Part shown: positions 1-12,025 of the stretch, in pieces | Layout of the letters: every line of letters begins with the position of its first letter | Position numbering within the stretch: the stretch's first letter is position 1 | Source of the DNA: Dysidea avara | Lineage: Eukaryota > Porifera > Demospongiae > Dictyoceratida > Dysideidae | Assembly (NCBI RefSeq): GCF_963678975.1 | Contig: NC_089275.1 | Span: forward strand, 29,263,977 to 29,327,976 | Length of the DNA: 64,000 nucleotides | Reading direction: 5' to 3' | The notes under the pieces: model-generated | What the model was told of the DNA's origin: nothing | The model's input: only the letters and a program-made list of their open reading frames with translations | Databases searched by the model: none | Position numbers and translations under genes: made by a program

Positions 1-234
1 TTTTGCATATTACACTGATGGTCTGCTAGCAACTCATACTAGTAGCTAAAAAGAAAGAATGACAAAAAAATTGAATTGCATTAATGATTAATTAAAATTA
101 GGGGTATGAATAATGTTGCAGCAATTATAACAAGTGCAAAGGAAATGATATGTGCATGAATTACTTGCATTAAGTGTTCTTATCTTAGTTAAATAATATT
201 AAAGCAACACTTGAAGCATTGCTCTGAATTTAGG

Positions 235-665
235 GATGCGGCGATTATGCCGGCATAATTTCGGGCATAATAGATATGTGTGGGAATCAAGAATTATGCT
301 AGCATTTTCAGGTGATTATAAAGCTTTAACAGTAGGAAAATCTTCGGCATGCACAATTTCGTTTAAAAAGATCGAGATACTCTAATAGAGCAGTCAGAAA
401 TTCTAATAGAGCAGTCACTGAATATTATTTACTCTAATAAAGCAGTCACATTGAAACGAAATACTCTAATACAGCAATCAGCTAAAGAATTCAAGACTAT
501 TTGGATCTTAAACATCAATAAAATGGTCTGATACAGCAATAAACTGGCATTATTAGCCAATTATGGTGGCATAATTTTGGGAATAATGGGCAATTCTCAA
601 AAGCATAATAGGTGAATTTTTGAGCACTGCTCAAAAGCATAATGCTCAATTTTTGGAGCATAATA
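235..665. repeat. GCATAAT-rich degenerate repeat
   Basis: Short segments built from GGCATAATTTTGGG, AGCATAATAG and GCTCAAAAGCATAATG recur between 235-300 and 540-665. The same word set reappears at 40325-40410 in another repeat. The pattern looks like part of a dispersed element rather than a simple microsatellite. No terminal structure or coding potential is visible. Confidence 0.45.
367..480 (+). repeat. four-copy cluster of the CTCTAATAGAG motif
   Basis: Four successive variants of ACTCTAATAGAGCAGTCAC lie at about 378-396, 401-418, 431-448 and 463-480. The core CTCTAATAGAG is a palindrome with a one-base centre. Related sites occur throughout the window in both orientations. Its function is unknown; it could be a transposon subterminal repeat or a protein-binding site. 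Confidence 0.6.
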
Positions 666-2466
666 GCCTCATGCCTATCTGAATTACAGTTGATTGAGAT
701 GCTCTAATATACTCTAATGTAACAGTCACTTAGCTATAGTGGAAACCCCTTTTCAAAATCTTGTACACACTCCTCTTAGATACAATTGTTTTAGTGTTGC
801 ATGAGCATTGTTGAAATACTGATTACATCATAAATGCAGTGTAGATTTGAATTATAAAATTCTCTTTTTTTTGAGAATTGTTACGTTTATTGTTACCTGT
901 TTCTACACCAAAAACTAATAATATGAAGGATTATCTTGTTCAAGTATCAAGATAGTTTAAGATTATCAAGTTCACTACAGTGCAATGAAGCATAAACCTC
1001 CAAAAGCTTTTATTTTAACAGTGTTAAGCCTGTGGGCTGTGGCCTTTATATAGCACTTTTACAATGTAAACATGGATTGTCATGGAGAGATAAGTTTTAT
1101 ACTTTGCTTTTGAGTTTAGCTCCAGGCTTATTAAGCTCAAAATTATGTGCATTGGGTCATAATGACATTATATATTATGCTCCAGTGAATGTGATGATTT
1201 AAATAATTCTTTTATGATGTCAACATTGCATGACTACAGTACTAGTTAGCTTGATCCTGCACACTGTACCTGATCTTCATACTTTATATTTTGTCATGAT
1301 AAACTGTCACACACAAAGAAAGCAAAGCAAACTCTCTGGAAGCCATTTGAAACACAAGTATTGCTGTAATTAAACATCACTTAGCCAGGGTACCTGTGCA
1401 CCACTCAGATACTTGAATCAAATCCTCCTGGACAAGACTGATAATCTGCATGAAGACAGTCCAAGAAATTCCCACAATTATCTCAACATGACATGAGACT
1501 AGGCCACTAAGTGTCCACACTATACAACAGGATATGTAAACTTGAGCAATGTGAGTGAGGTTTTTTCCTCAAGGATACAATAACAACAGTAGCTGCACAT
1601 CATGGAGCATCAAACCTGTTACATGCACACACGCACACACAGTGCAAAATTACCTCAGTAGTTTAAATTCAGTGTAGCAATGCGCTGCTCACAGAGAATA
1701 CATTATTGTGATTGTGCACATGAAAACCAGAGCACAAACTTCATTAACACATATTTGAATGAATTACTTAATTATTTTAAATATTGAAATCAGTCTAAAA
1801 CTTTCATGTCCTATTATAGCTAATATAATGTCGTGAAATGTTGTGAGCCATGTAATTTATAAAAATAGGCAACATTATAAATGCAAGTTCCCAGTTTTAC
1901 ATACCCAGTTTTGTTGAATGAATGCTACAGTAAAACCATAGTGGCTAATATAGCAATGTAGATTATTATACTAATGCAGAGATATGTTGTCTGGCTACTC
2001 GTAATCAGGTCAGGAATTTACAGATTAGTACTGGGTGGAAACAACAATTAAATTAACTCTTGACAAGCACAACGAAGACAACTTATTTTTATACTGAACT
2101 GCATATATATAGTTAGAAGTACAGATAAGCTTTAAAATCAGGCTTTTGCCTTTCATATAATCCTCTGTGTGTATATATTTATTAAAATTTACCCTGCAAG
2201 CTGGGCAACTGCTGCAAAAGTGGTGAAGCAGTCCAAAGAGTGGGCATACCAACTATCACAATAAATCTACACAGTGGACTTTGAAGTACAGATGTGGATG
2301 TTATTTATGGAAATCTGGGAGTTTGCATCTCATGCAGGAATGTAGGGAATTTTCATATTTTAGAAGCTCTTAGAGAGTATTCTTAATGATTTTCCTATGT
2401 TTATGAAAACAAAATTAGGTCGTACGTACTTGCACCTCTTAGAAATGTAAAAGTGTGTGACTGTGG

Positions 2467-2490
2467 TTGACTGCTCTATTAGAGTATCTT
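2467..2490 (-). repeat. CTCTAATAGAG motif, single copy
   Basis: The plus strand reads TTGACTGCTCTATTAGAGTA followed by TCTT, the reverse complement of the motif clustered at 367-480. No other repeat sequence is obvious around it. Confidence 0.55.
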
Positions 2491-3568
2491 GCTTTCTTGC
2501 AAACAAAATTGAATAAAATTTGAGGAGTCATGCATGGCACTTCCATTTTCCACCACTGTTATATTAAGCTATCTATACTCATTTCCTGGCTTCAGTATAT
2601 TCCAACTATTTTCATTCATGTTAACTATCACTCAGAATTATGACATGTTGTATTATAGTAACAAGTAACCGTGGGAAATATAATACATTTCCTAAAGTAG
2701 ATGGTAGCTATATAACCAATTATTTATTTATAATTTTGCCATTATTCCATGTTGTAGAACTCACATAATTCAGCCCATCACATGCTCACAGCTGATTAAG
2801 CTCACTATGACAAGTAGAAGCAAAAATTAGAAAATTTGAAACTTAGCTAGTAAGGATTGTTAGAACTAAAAGTGAGGGAATTTGGGAGATTGTCACCCAG
2901 CATACAAATTTTACTTAACACATAAATATCAGTAACTGAGGTCAGGTGATTGATGTATGCAGTAGTTTATTCATTTTTTTTATTCTAACAGTCCCTACTA
3001 AGTATCTTTCCACTCATTTGTCTACTTTTAATTTTATAGCCAAGAGTGTTTTAGCTTGAAATGATTTTTATTTCAGTTTTGTAAGTGTTAGTGACTACTT
3101 TTGTACGAGCTAAAATAATTATAATGCTTCAAATTAACAAATGATCAGCACCATTGTGAAGTTTTTGGTTAGTGACAAATGTGTAATGCTGAAGATAATG
3201 TTGTCCACGGAGACAATTAGCCTTTAGCAAACTCTTAAATTATGAATCACACTGTGCATTACAATAAAATATTTTTCTGATGCATGTTCAGTCAGTGTAT
3301 ATATGTCAATATAATATGTTTTCTTTCATACAGGTAAGAACCTTTTATTGAGATTGCTGTGTCCTACTGTAAGGACTCAAGTGAAGAGTGAAGACTAAAT
3401 AATTTCTGCCTAGCTACAGTATATAAACTATCAGCTGATTTCTGACTTAATTAAGGTATCACATTCTCATCAACTTGCAAGTAAATTTAATCTAAAACTC
3501 TTGGAATCCCTAGTATACACTGTGCAAATCTTATCATGTGTTTCCATGACATTTCTTTAACAAAATTC

Positions 3569-3841
3569 AGTGGTGGATCTAGAGGGGTTTCAGGTTTTAC
3601 TCTGGAATTGCAACTTCAGCCTAGCTGTAAGTCGAAGACCAAAAAAAAAGTAACTACTTGCTATTGAACACCATAATAGTGATTTCAAAGGTAAAAGTAT
3701 GAAGTTTTACCCATAGTAAAAGTCCTAATATAATACAATCATAGTGATTTTATCACCACATGAATCATAATAAATTAGGGTGCATGCTATTTTCAGAGGG
3801 GGTTTCAGCTGAAACCATTGCAACCCCCTATATCTGCCACT
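3569..3841. mobile_element. small terminal-inverted-repeat element (MITE-like)
   Basis: The left end AGTGGTGGATCTAGAGGGGT is matched in inverted orientation by AACCCCCTATATCTGCCACT at the right end. The 273-bp interior has no coding capacity. It looks like an old non-autonomous DNA transposon. A related half-copy may lie near 57430-57490. Confidence 0.5.
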
Positions 3842-4736
3842 CAAATATAAATAAACTTTCAAGAAATCTACAAATTTATCAGAAAAATTTTTATAATTCA
3901 TGTCATATAGCTATTCTAGTACATTCTTTGATTTACTTGTGGAAATAAAAGTAATCATGACAACTCCTTGTACATCAAAAATCATGATTTCCAAAGAAAT
4001 CATGAAATCAAGACTTTTTGAAAAATCTTCACTAAGGAAATGTCATAATTCATTATGTGCAAAACCCAGGCATGCAGTGGTAGCCTGAGTCAGGCTGCGT
4101 GGTAGCCTAGCTGGTTATAGACAAACTTCATAATAAGGAAAAATAACTGTTAATTAACCATTGTTCCAGCAACCTTAATTTTGCATTATTTTTCACATGT
4201 CACTCAGATTTTGAAGTATGTAGTTTCCCATAGATTATCTTTGTGAGGGGGCAACAGTTAATTTCCCATTCTGTGTAACTGTATGGGATTCAAAGATGTG
4301 ATATCTTATTACTTAGTACACTATTCATCTAAAACTTAGACATTTGCACCTACAAAATTTAATAATGATAAACTGATATGACATTGTTTTTGAATTTGAT
4401 GCTACTGTTGTTTAGAAGCTTTACTTCTACTGCTCCAGCTACCCAGCTCAGGGTATATAACCAGGACAATATTGTCAATTGCATTATCAGGGCATAGCCA
4501 AACAGCAACCTATACACTACTTGGCTGATGCTGTCATCCTTGAACAACAACTATATACATGTACCACAAGTAGTAATTGTGCTACTACTGTAACATTTTT
4601 ATTTATTATTTGATTATTAGTCACTATTCCACAAAGAATAGCACCAGGGATGCCATAAAATTAATTTTGTGTCTGAATGCATACAATTACTGAAAAGTGC
4701 AATGGTCATTACATTTTGTTTTCAGCTATGTATGTT

Positions 4737-5040
4737 TCACCTGTTACAAATGAAGAACAGTACGAGAAGTGTCTCTGCATTCAGGCTTATAGCCACCACC
4801 AGAGCCACAGGGAAGCCATACTGTGCTACTATTAATTGACACCTTGCATTGTCAGAGAAAAGAACTGAGACACAAAAGACGACAAAGGTAAGTCTGTGAT
4901 GCGTGCATTTTACATACTGTGGTTGATGAAAAGGCATGTCTCGAGACGCAGTGACATTGAACAGTGAAGAAATCAAGCCCGTAACCCTATGCATTGCAAA
5001 GTTATGCTTGGCTGAAGGAATCAGTTAGTCAATTGCTAGA
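4737..5040 (+). repeat. SINE-like dispersed repeat, copy A (partial)
   Basis: Shares ordered blocks (AGGGAAGCCAT, CACCTTGCATTGTCAG, GACACAAAAGACGACAAAGG, AATCAAGCC, GCTTGGCTGAAGG, CAGTTAGTCA) with copies at 12026-12690 (+), 35480-35930 (+), 41348-41990 (-) and 52395-53025 (-). Open frames across it are not conserved between copies, so I treat it as a non-coding repeat. Confidence 0.6.
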
Positions 5041-5064
5041 AAATTCATTTAAACAAGTATAAGG

Positions 5065-5290
5065 AAAATTAAGAATTTTAAGTTCGATTAAGGATCATAG
5101 AAATAAAAAGTAGTGAAACAAGGGAGTCGGCCTACACACTAGTGGACAGTAATCCCTACTTCAGTCTATACCCACAACTGAATTAGAGATGAAATGTCCA
5201 GGCACTAGTATATCTTCAGGTGTAGGCAACCTCCCTTGTTTCACTACATTTTCTGTGATGCCTAATCAAACTTAAAATTCTTAATTTTTC
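5065..5290. mobile_element. AGTGAAACAAG-family foldback element
   Basis: Terminal inverted repeats of about 60 bp run inward from AAAATTAAGAATTTTAAGTT on the left and its near-perfect complement on the right. Both pass through AGTAGTGAAACAAGGGAG or its close variant. There is no coding capacity. Relatives lie at 35250-35410, 35932-36186, 38134-38275, 38878-39606, 42010-42110 and 53047-53340. Confidence 0.7.
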
Positions 5291-5384
5291 ATTATATGTG
5301 ACCGAATTTGACAAAACAAGGCTTCCACACACATCCACTTTTATGAATTTGAAGTACCATAACTCAATGTAGAAGTATGCCATT

Positions 5385-5673
5385 TGGAATAAAGATAAAA
5401 AATAAACTTAGTTGTTGTGAAACAGTCAACATTGAAAGTGTAGATGTAAAGATTGAATTTGGCAAGTTCTAGAACTTTCTTCAGAATTGTGTATAAATAG
5501 ATAGTGTAGCATGTACATTTTCCTGGTGTTATTGTACTCCTGGTGTGCTGTTGTTATTTTGCTGTTGCTGCTGTATTTTTTACTGCTGTTGATTAAAGAG
5601 ATTATTAATCAGATAGACTGTGTATAGTTTCTCTGGAAATAGATTTGGGCTCAGTATCGTGGTCTTTACACCA
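5385..5673 (+). repeat. 5' LTR
   Basis: A 289-bp direct repeat of 11553-11840. It carries TATAAATA at 5492-5499, a likely core promoter, and AATAAA near its start. CCATT immediately upstream is one copy of the target duplication. Confidence 0.93.
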
Positions 5674-5679
5674 ATTTCT

Positions 5680-5697
5680 TGGTAGCAGAGGATGGTT
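5680..5697 (+). other. primer-binding-site candidate
   Basis: TGGTAGCAGAGGATGGTT starts 6 bases after the LTR end. The initial TGG is expected to pair with a tRNA 3' CCA. I could not assign the primer tRNA. Confidence 0.55.
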
Positions 5698-5712
5698 CAA
5701 GGTTAAAAGCTG

Positions 5713-7165
5713 ATGATTATGGAGACTAATAGTGAGATACTAGAGTTGGAGAAAGGTTTAGAACAGCAGCAAGGTAATGAACAGCTTGAAGATAGCATAT
5801 TAGAGTTAAGACAAGAAAAAGCTAAAGTAAAGACACTATTTACTAAGGCAAGGCGTAGAACACTAGTTTTGATACAAGAAAAAGATGTGACTGTAGAAGT
5901 TATTAAGGATGCTTGTGAAGATTTAGATGAGGCTTTGGCGAATGTTATGGACACAATGACTAGGTTAGCAGATGCTTTTAGAGAAAACAGAGATCGTAAA
6001 AATGGTGATAAGCTCAGCCAAGAAATAGAAAAGGTTGAGTTAAGAGTATAGTAAAGCACAAGATTGTGTGCAAGACACCTTGGATGAACTGAATAAAGTA
6101 GCTAACCTCAACAAGTTTGTCAGGAGATTAGAAGAAGATAGTTTCAAACAGTCAGAGACAATAGCTGATTATAAGACTACAGCCTCAAGGGAGGTATCAA
6201 AGTCAAAGGATTTAATAGCACACCAGCAGTCTGAACATGTAAAAGATAATATAAAACACCAGCCGCGAGTTGTAAGAGAAGGAAGCATAGTAAAAAGTAA
6301 GATTCCCACTGTGTTACTTCACTCGGCAGTGGATCATCAGATTACAGTACCAGAAAGAGGGGCATATTATCCATTGGATGAAGGGACAAGCCAGAATATG
6401 GCTGATTCTGCACTGATTGGACAAGACCTGTGGAAACAGCTCAAGAGGGTTAGTATTCCTGTTTTCTCCGGTGATAAAAGAACATACTCAAATTGGAAAG
6501 CTGCCTTTATGGCCTGTGTGGATCAGGCACCAGCCACCCCAGAATACAAACTCCTTCAATTACGACAGTGTTTGGCTGGAGAAGCTTTAAAGACAATTGA
6601 AAGTTTGGGACACAGTGCTGCAGCATACCAAGCAGCAAAAGAACGATTAGAGCGAAAGTTTGGGGGTCAGAGAAGACAAATAGCCATATACTTGGAGGAA
6701 ATTGACAGTTTTAAGCCGGTTCAACCTGGAAATTACAAAGATATTGAAAAGTTTGCAGACCTATTGGATGTTGCTATTGTAAATTTGAAGGAAACACATT
6801 ATCCTGAAGAGTTAAGGGATGGTATGTTGTATATCAAATTACAAAAGAAATTACCAACTCAAATGCTGGCTGCTTACCATCGTTGGGTGTTTGAAAACTA
6901 CAAGATTGATAATGTTGAGGTGTTGCGTGAATGGATAGTTCAGGAGGCAGAATTCCAGATGAGGGCTATAGAAACAGTCCAAGGTTTGTCTACTGGAAGG
7001 CACGGAAAGCCAGAGACTAGATCTCATGGTTTTAGAGAACCTCATCAGACCTTTTTTGGGAGGTCAAATGCCAAGCTGGAGTCTGATGAATCCCGGGGTC
7101 AGAGGTCATGTAGAGTTTGTAATAAACAACATGGAACATGGACATGTGATGAGTTCAACAGCTGA
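5713..7165 (+). pseudogene. Gag region of the BEL/Pao element (broken)
   Basis: The first segment (5713-6051) starts at an ATG soon after the primer site and encodes a Glu/Lys-rich, probably coiled-coil N-terminus. It ends at a stop, and the frame changes before the second segment (6068-7165). The second segment contains a DUF1759-type Gag core (around 6440-6680, with FSGDKRTYSNWKAAF) and near its end a zinc knuckle C-X2-C-X3-H-X4-C (7109-7147). In the BEL/Pao family this protein packages element RNA. A stop right after the knuckle and a frame change separate it from the protease region, so no intact Gag-Pol can be read. Confidence 0.85.
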
Positions 7166-7415
7166 ATATCCAAAAAAGGTGGGAAAGTGCAAAAAGATTA
7201 AGACTATGTTTCCGTTGTCTGGGCGAGGGTCACCTGGGCCAATACTGTACACGTACCAGAGTTTGTGGCTTGAATGGTTGCAAAGAGCTTCACCACCGAC
7301 TGTTACATAGAAATCCAGTTACCTTACCTGATAACGTTGAGGAATCACAGAGAATAGCAACAAACAAAAGATCAACAGTTAAGGTTGATCAGCCACTTAC
7401 TACTGAGGCATCAAA

Positions 7416-9783
7416 GTGTACCCAAGAAGAGAGGGTCCCAGTGACAAGAGTGGATTCCCCCAGGGAGGGGGACCAACTCAAAATACCACCATGGTTTCTG
7501 GAATCTCGAGTAATATTGCCTTAAGGACAATACCTGTATTTGTGAGGAATGGACATAGAAAGTTGATGGTTAATGCTCTCTTGGATGATGCTAGTACTAA
7601 GACTTACCTGAATACGGATGTAGCATCAGAGTTGGGATTGAAGGATAAGCTTCAGAGAATAAATGTAATGTATTGAATAGCCAGGTTGAAACTTTTGAGA
7701 CTTCACCAGTTGAGCTTTTGATAGAAAGTTTAGATGGAAATACTACTTTGAAAGTGACTGCACTTACAACAGGTAGAGTTATCGGGAACATGAAAGTTAT
7801 TGATTGGGTCGAGTGTGCAGGAAGATGGCCACATTTAAGAAATATAGAGTTTCAAAAATTAGGACCTCGACCGATAGTTGATGTGTTAATAGGGCTGGAT
7901 TGTTCTGAGATACATTTTTCTTTCAGGGATGTACGTGGTGAACCAGGTCAGCCTGTGGCTAGACTTACACCACTTGGGTGGACTTGTATTGGACCTGTCT
8001 ATGATGAGGGACAGGCTTGTATGACTAATTTTGCTAGAACTTACTTTACCACAGGGGACACTGATGTCAGCAAGATTGAAGCTGTATTACAGAAATTTTG
8101 GGAAGTCGACAGTTGTAGTGGAGAAGTGAGTTTCTTATCTCCTCAAGATAAACTGGTGTTAGAAAAGACCAAAAAATCAATTCAATTTGTTGATAGTCAT
8201 TATAGAATCTCCATACCATGGAAGGGAGATTCAGTGTATCTACCTGACAACTATTCTGTGGCGGTGAATCGTTTGAAGAACCTTGAGAAACGACTGGCAA
8301 AGAATCCTGAGGTGGCCAGGTCCTACCAAGAGACCATTGAACAACATCTGGAGAAGGGTTACATCAGGCAAGTTAATCCTTCGGAGAAGTCCCACAGACA
8401 GTGGTACTTACCACACTTTGCAATAGTTAAGAAGTCAAAGTTGACAACTAAAACCCGCATTGTATTTGATGCTTCTGCTCAATGTGATGGAGTGTCTTTG
8501 AATGATGCTATACACCAAGGGCCAAAGTTACAGCAGGAATTATATCAAGTTCTGCTACGTTTTAGAAGGCTCCCAGTAGCTTTGATATGTGATATAGCTG
8601 AAGTGTATTTACAGATCAAGCTTTATCCACAGGATAGACGTTTCTGTGAAGAAATTTAAGTTTGGAGGAAGACATAAAGGAGTATGAGTTTGATAGGTTA
8701 GTATTTGGTTTAAATTGTTCTCCGTTTTTGGCACAATTGGTGACACAACATCATGCTAAGATTTATCAAGAAAGATACCCTATGGCTTCTGAAATTATAT
8801 TAAAGTCAACCTATATGGATGATAGTATGACTTCAGTTGTGAGTGAAGATCAGGGAGTCCAACTTTATCAAGAGCTATCCGACCTTTGGGCGGGGGCAGG
8901 AATGCATGCCCATAAATGGCTATCAAATTCTGATGTGTTTCTTAGTCAGATTCCAGTAAAGGATAGAATTTATGAGATTGACCTAAACAGTGACCCCTTA
9001 CCTTCAGTCAAGACACTTGGAGTAATGTGGCTAGCTACGGAGGATGTGTTTATGTTTAATTAAAAAATGATGGAACAAAGGTTTGAGTTAACAAAGAGAA
9101 ATTTTTTGAAGAAAATTGCAACCTTGTTCGACCCATTGGGCTTTTTGTCCCCTTTTGTAATACGAGCAAAAATGTTAATGCAAGAAGTGTGGGTACAAGG
9201 TGTAGATTGGGATGAAGAGTTACCACTGGATACATCTACACAAGTGACAACATGGTTCAGAGAATTATCAAGTTTACCAAGTGTTAGAATTCCAAGGTGT
9301 TTACAGTTGAGGAAGGAGGTGAGCTCAATTGCAGTGCATGTGTTTGTGGATGCTTCACTGGAGGCTTATGGTGCAGTAGTTTATGTAAGAGTCAAATATC
9401 AGGATGGAAGTTTATCAGTACGTTTAGTTTCATCCAACACCAAGGTGGCTCCACTTCAGTCAGTGAGTGTACCACGTTTAGAGCTCATGGGAGCTGTGTT
9501 AGGGAGCAGGTTAGCGATATCAATTTCAGATGCTTTAGATATGGAGAAACAATCCTATACTTTCTGGACTGATAGTGCAAATGTTGTATGGTGGATTAGG
9601 GGATACAGTAGAACATTTAAGTCATTTGTTGCAAACAGAGTGGGAGAAATACACTCATCCTCTTCTCCTGATCAGTGGCGATATGTTCCAACAAAGTTAA
9701 ACCCAGCAGATTATTTGACACGTGGAGTTAAACTTATGGAGTTAGTAGAGTTGAGGATGTGGTGGGAAGGTCCAGAATATTAA
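7416..9783 (+). pseudogene. Pol region: protease, reverse transcriptase, RNase H (broken)
   Basis: An aspartic-protease-like segment has NALLDDAST near 7570-7600. The reverse transcriptase follows in 7673-9063, with the catalytic YMDD at 8812-8823. RNase H is in 9067-9783, with acidic motifs in FVDASLEAYG, PRLELMG and FWTDSANVV. The family uses these to copy element RNA into DNA. Breaks: a frame change between 7670 and 7680, a frame change with stop near 8659, an in-frame TAA at 9061-9063 and another at 9781-9783. These lesions separate functions that must be translated together, so this copy is inactive. Confidence 0.88.
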
Positions 9784-9867
9784 AAAGAAGATGAATCCCA
9801 ATGGCCAAGGAATGTTGTTGACAAGAGACCTGCATCAGCTGTAGAAGAAGTTAAACAGAAATATACA

Positions 9868-11428
9868 GTGAAAGAACCATCAGAAGAAAAATCAGCCTTT
9901 ATGACTACCACAACAAAGATAATTTGGCGATTACAACCAGAACGTTTCTCCAGCTGGAATAAATTAACTAGATTACTAGCCTGGGTTATGAGATTTACAA
10001 CAAATTGTCGTTCTCACCAGCATGAAAGATTGTTAGACAAAGGGATAAATTTGGAGGAAATATGGGATGCAGAAAAACTAGCTAGTTTTGAAGACAACAC
10101 AGAAAGAATGTTTTAAAGAAGAGTATACAGCCATAGTCGAAAGAAAGAAATTACCTAAAAATAGTAAATTACTCAGTTTATGTCCACGACTGGATGATGA
10201 TGGGGTGATGAGATCAGAGGGCCGACTCAAGTATGGTGAATTCCTTCCATATGATGTAAGTTATCCTATTATCCTGCCCAGGAAAAGTTGGATAACCAAA
10301 CTTATTGTGAAGCATCACCATGAGCTGGGGAACCATAGTGTGGGTACTAACCAGATATTGTCCACCTTATCATCCAAATATTGGATTGTGGCTGCCAGGG
10401 AAGCAATCATTGAGTGGGAGAGAGAGTGTGCCATGTGTAAGAGGAAGAAAGCAAAGAGGACAGAGCAAATAATGGCACCTTTACCATTGAATAGGCTGAC
10501 AACATCCTTGAGGGCTTTTGCAAGAGTGGGAGTAGATTTTGCTGGGCCATTTATCACGGTACAGGGTCGAGGAAAGCGAAGACAGAAACGCTACTTATGT
10601 CTTTTCATGTGTCTCGCATGCAGAGCTGTTCACTTGGAAATTGCTTATGGCTTGGATGTCGATTCTTTTCTAACTGCTTTCAGCCGAATGATTAATAGGA
10701 AAGGACTACCAGAGTAAATAATATCAGATAACGGCACTAACTTTGTGGCAGCAGATAAAGAACTCAAGAAGATGACATGCCAAATAGTAAACGATTCGAA
10801 GTTCACTTCTGCAGTGATTAAAAGAAAGATAAAGTGGTCTTTTAATCCTCCCCAAGCCCCACACTTTGGAGGAGTCTTCGAAACGATGATTAAAGCACAA
10901 AGAGGGCAATCACGGCTATTCTAAGTAACTCAGACATTACTGCATGATGAGGAATTGATGACAGCTTTTACTGAAGCGGAGGCCTTGATTAATTGCAGAC
11001 CTTTGACTTATCAATCTGCTAATCCACATGACGATGTATCCCTTACACCGAATCATTTGTTACATGGTCAAATGGGGGGAACTTTCGCTCCTGAAAGTAC
11101 AAAAGAGGTATCTTACCATCCACTGAGACGATGGAGAAGAATACAAGAGCTTAGTAGACATTTTTGGCAACGATGGTTTCATGAATGGATACCAGGTCTG
11201 AGTCCGCGGAAGAAGTGGTTCGAGTTGCGGAACAATTTGAAAGTGGGTGATGTAGTTTTAATGATGACAACTGATAGTCCACGAGCTCACTGGCCTTTGG
11301 CAAGAGTTCTTGAAGTATATTCGGGCCAAGATGGGAATGTTCGCTCAGTTAAAGTTCAAGTAGCAGATAAGACCTTTGTTAGACCAATAGTTAAGCTTTG
11401 TCCACTAGAACTGGAATCAGCTAAATAA
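9868..11428 (+). pseudogene. Integrase and C-terminal domain of the BEL/Pao element (broken)
   Basis: After a spacer with frame changes, an HHCC zinc-binding module is visible at about 10310-10445 (a histidine cluster, then C-X2-C). The DDE core has D in VGVDFAGP (near 10535), D in SDNGTNF (10724-10744) and E in GGVFE (near 10880). The end (11250-11420, with WPLARVLEVYSG) resembles the DUF5641 domain typical of BEL/Pao polyproteins. In-frame stops fall at 10715-10717, between the first two catalytic acids, and at 10922-10924. The product would insert element DNA, but this copy cannot make it. Confidence 0.87.
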
Positions 11429-11539
11429 GAATATTTTGTACAGAGAATTGAGAGATAATATACCTTCACCAAAAGATTACTTAAAGAGAACGATTTACTA
11501 CTGATATTACACTAACTCCTATATCATCATGTAGAACAT

Positions 11540-11552
11540 GAGGAGGGGGAAA
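11540..11552 (+). other. polypurine tract
   Basis: GAGGAGGGGGAAA lies directly against the 3' LTR, the expected place for the plus-strand primer. Confidence 0.85.
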
Positions 11553-11840
11553 TGGAATAAAGATAAAAAATAAACTTATTTGTTGTGAAACAGTCAACAT
11601 TGAAAGTGTAGATGTAAAGGTTGAATCTGGCAAGTTCTAGAACTTTCTTCAGAATTTTGTATAAATAGATAGTGTAGCATGTACATTTTCCTGGTGTTAT
11701 TGTACTCCGGTGTGCTGTTGTTATTTTGCTGTTGCTGCTGTATTTTTTACTACTGTTGATTAAAGAGATTATTAATCAGATAGACTGTGTATAGTTTCTC
11801 TGGAAATAGATTTGGGCTCAGTATCGTGGTCTTTACACCA
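11553..11840 (+). repeat. 3' LTR
   Basis: A 288-bp direct repeat of the 5' LTR with about five substitutions and one deleted base. It is followed by CCATT, the second target-duplication copy. Confidence 0.93.
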
Positions 11841-12025
11841 CCATTAGTTTCAAATTTTGACCTGATATTGTACTATGCTATGGAAGGACTTTGTGAAAAT
11901 GTTAGGCCAATAGCTTGCTGAGTAGTCAAGTTACAGCTGGTTATAGTCAGAAAATTGGATGTGTATGGAAGCCTTGTTTTGTAAATTCAGTCACATATTT
12001 GTTTGTTACCATTTTGTAACATTAT

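Larger units (their letters stand above)
1..3568. other. gene-free AT-rich region
   Basis: No reading frame here has recognisable domains, and I see no convincing splice structure. The stretch holds dispersed repeat fragments (the GCATAAT-rich block and CTCTAATAGAG motifs listed separately). The rest is unremarkable AT-rich sequence. Confidence 0.5.
5385..11840 (+). mobile_element. BEL/Pao-type LTR retrotransposon
   Basis: A 6456-bp element with LTRs of 289 and 288 bp that begin TGGAAT and end ACACCA. It is flanked by a perfect CCATT duplication (5380-5384 and 11841-11845). A primer-binding-site candidate follows the left LTR and a polypurine tract precedes the right one. The internal order is Gag (DUF1759-like, zinc knuckle), protease, reverse transcriptase, RNase H, integrase, and a BEL-typical C-terminal domain. 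No envelope-like frame is seen. The LTRs differ by about five substitutions and one indel, so insertion is recent, but the coding region carries many stops and frame changes and cannot be autonomous. Confidence 0.95.
5297..11995. mobile_element. TGTGACCGG-family TIR element split by a retrotransposon
   Basis: The left TIR begins TGTGACCGAATTTGACAAAA at 5297. The right TIR ends at 11995 with the complement of TGTGACTGAATTTACAAAAC. Each is flanked by TA. Matching continues about 40 bp inward. Removing the LTR element and one copy of its CCATT duplication leaves about 238 bp, close to the intact 251-bp relative at 55858-56108. It is therefore an older MITE used as target by the LTR retrotransposon. 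Confidence 0.8.

Noticed and set aside
4359-4994. Short minus-strand frames of 63 and 85 residues
   Set aside because: The longer one is antisense to a SINE-like repeat copy; neither has a domain or conserved counterpart.
5703-6059. 118-residue minus-strand frame
   Set aside because: Shadow of the Gag N-terminal frame on the plus strand.
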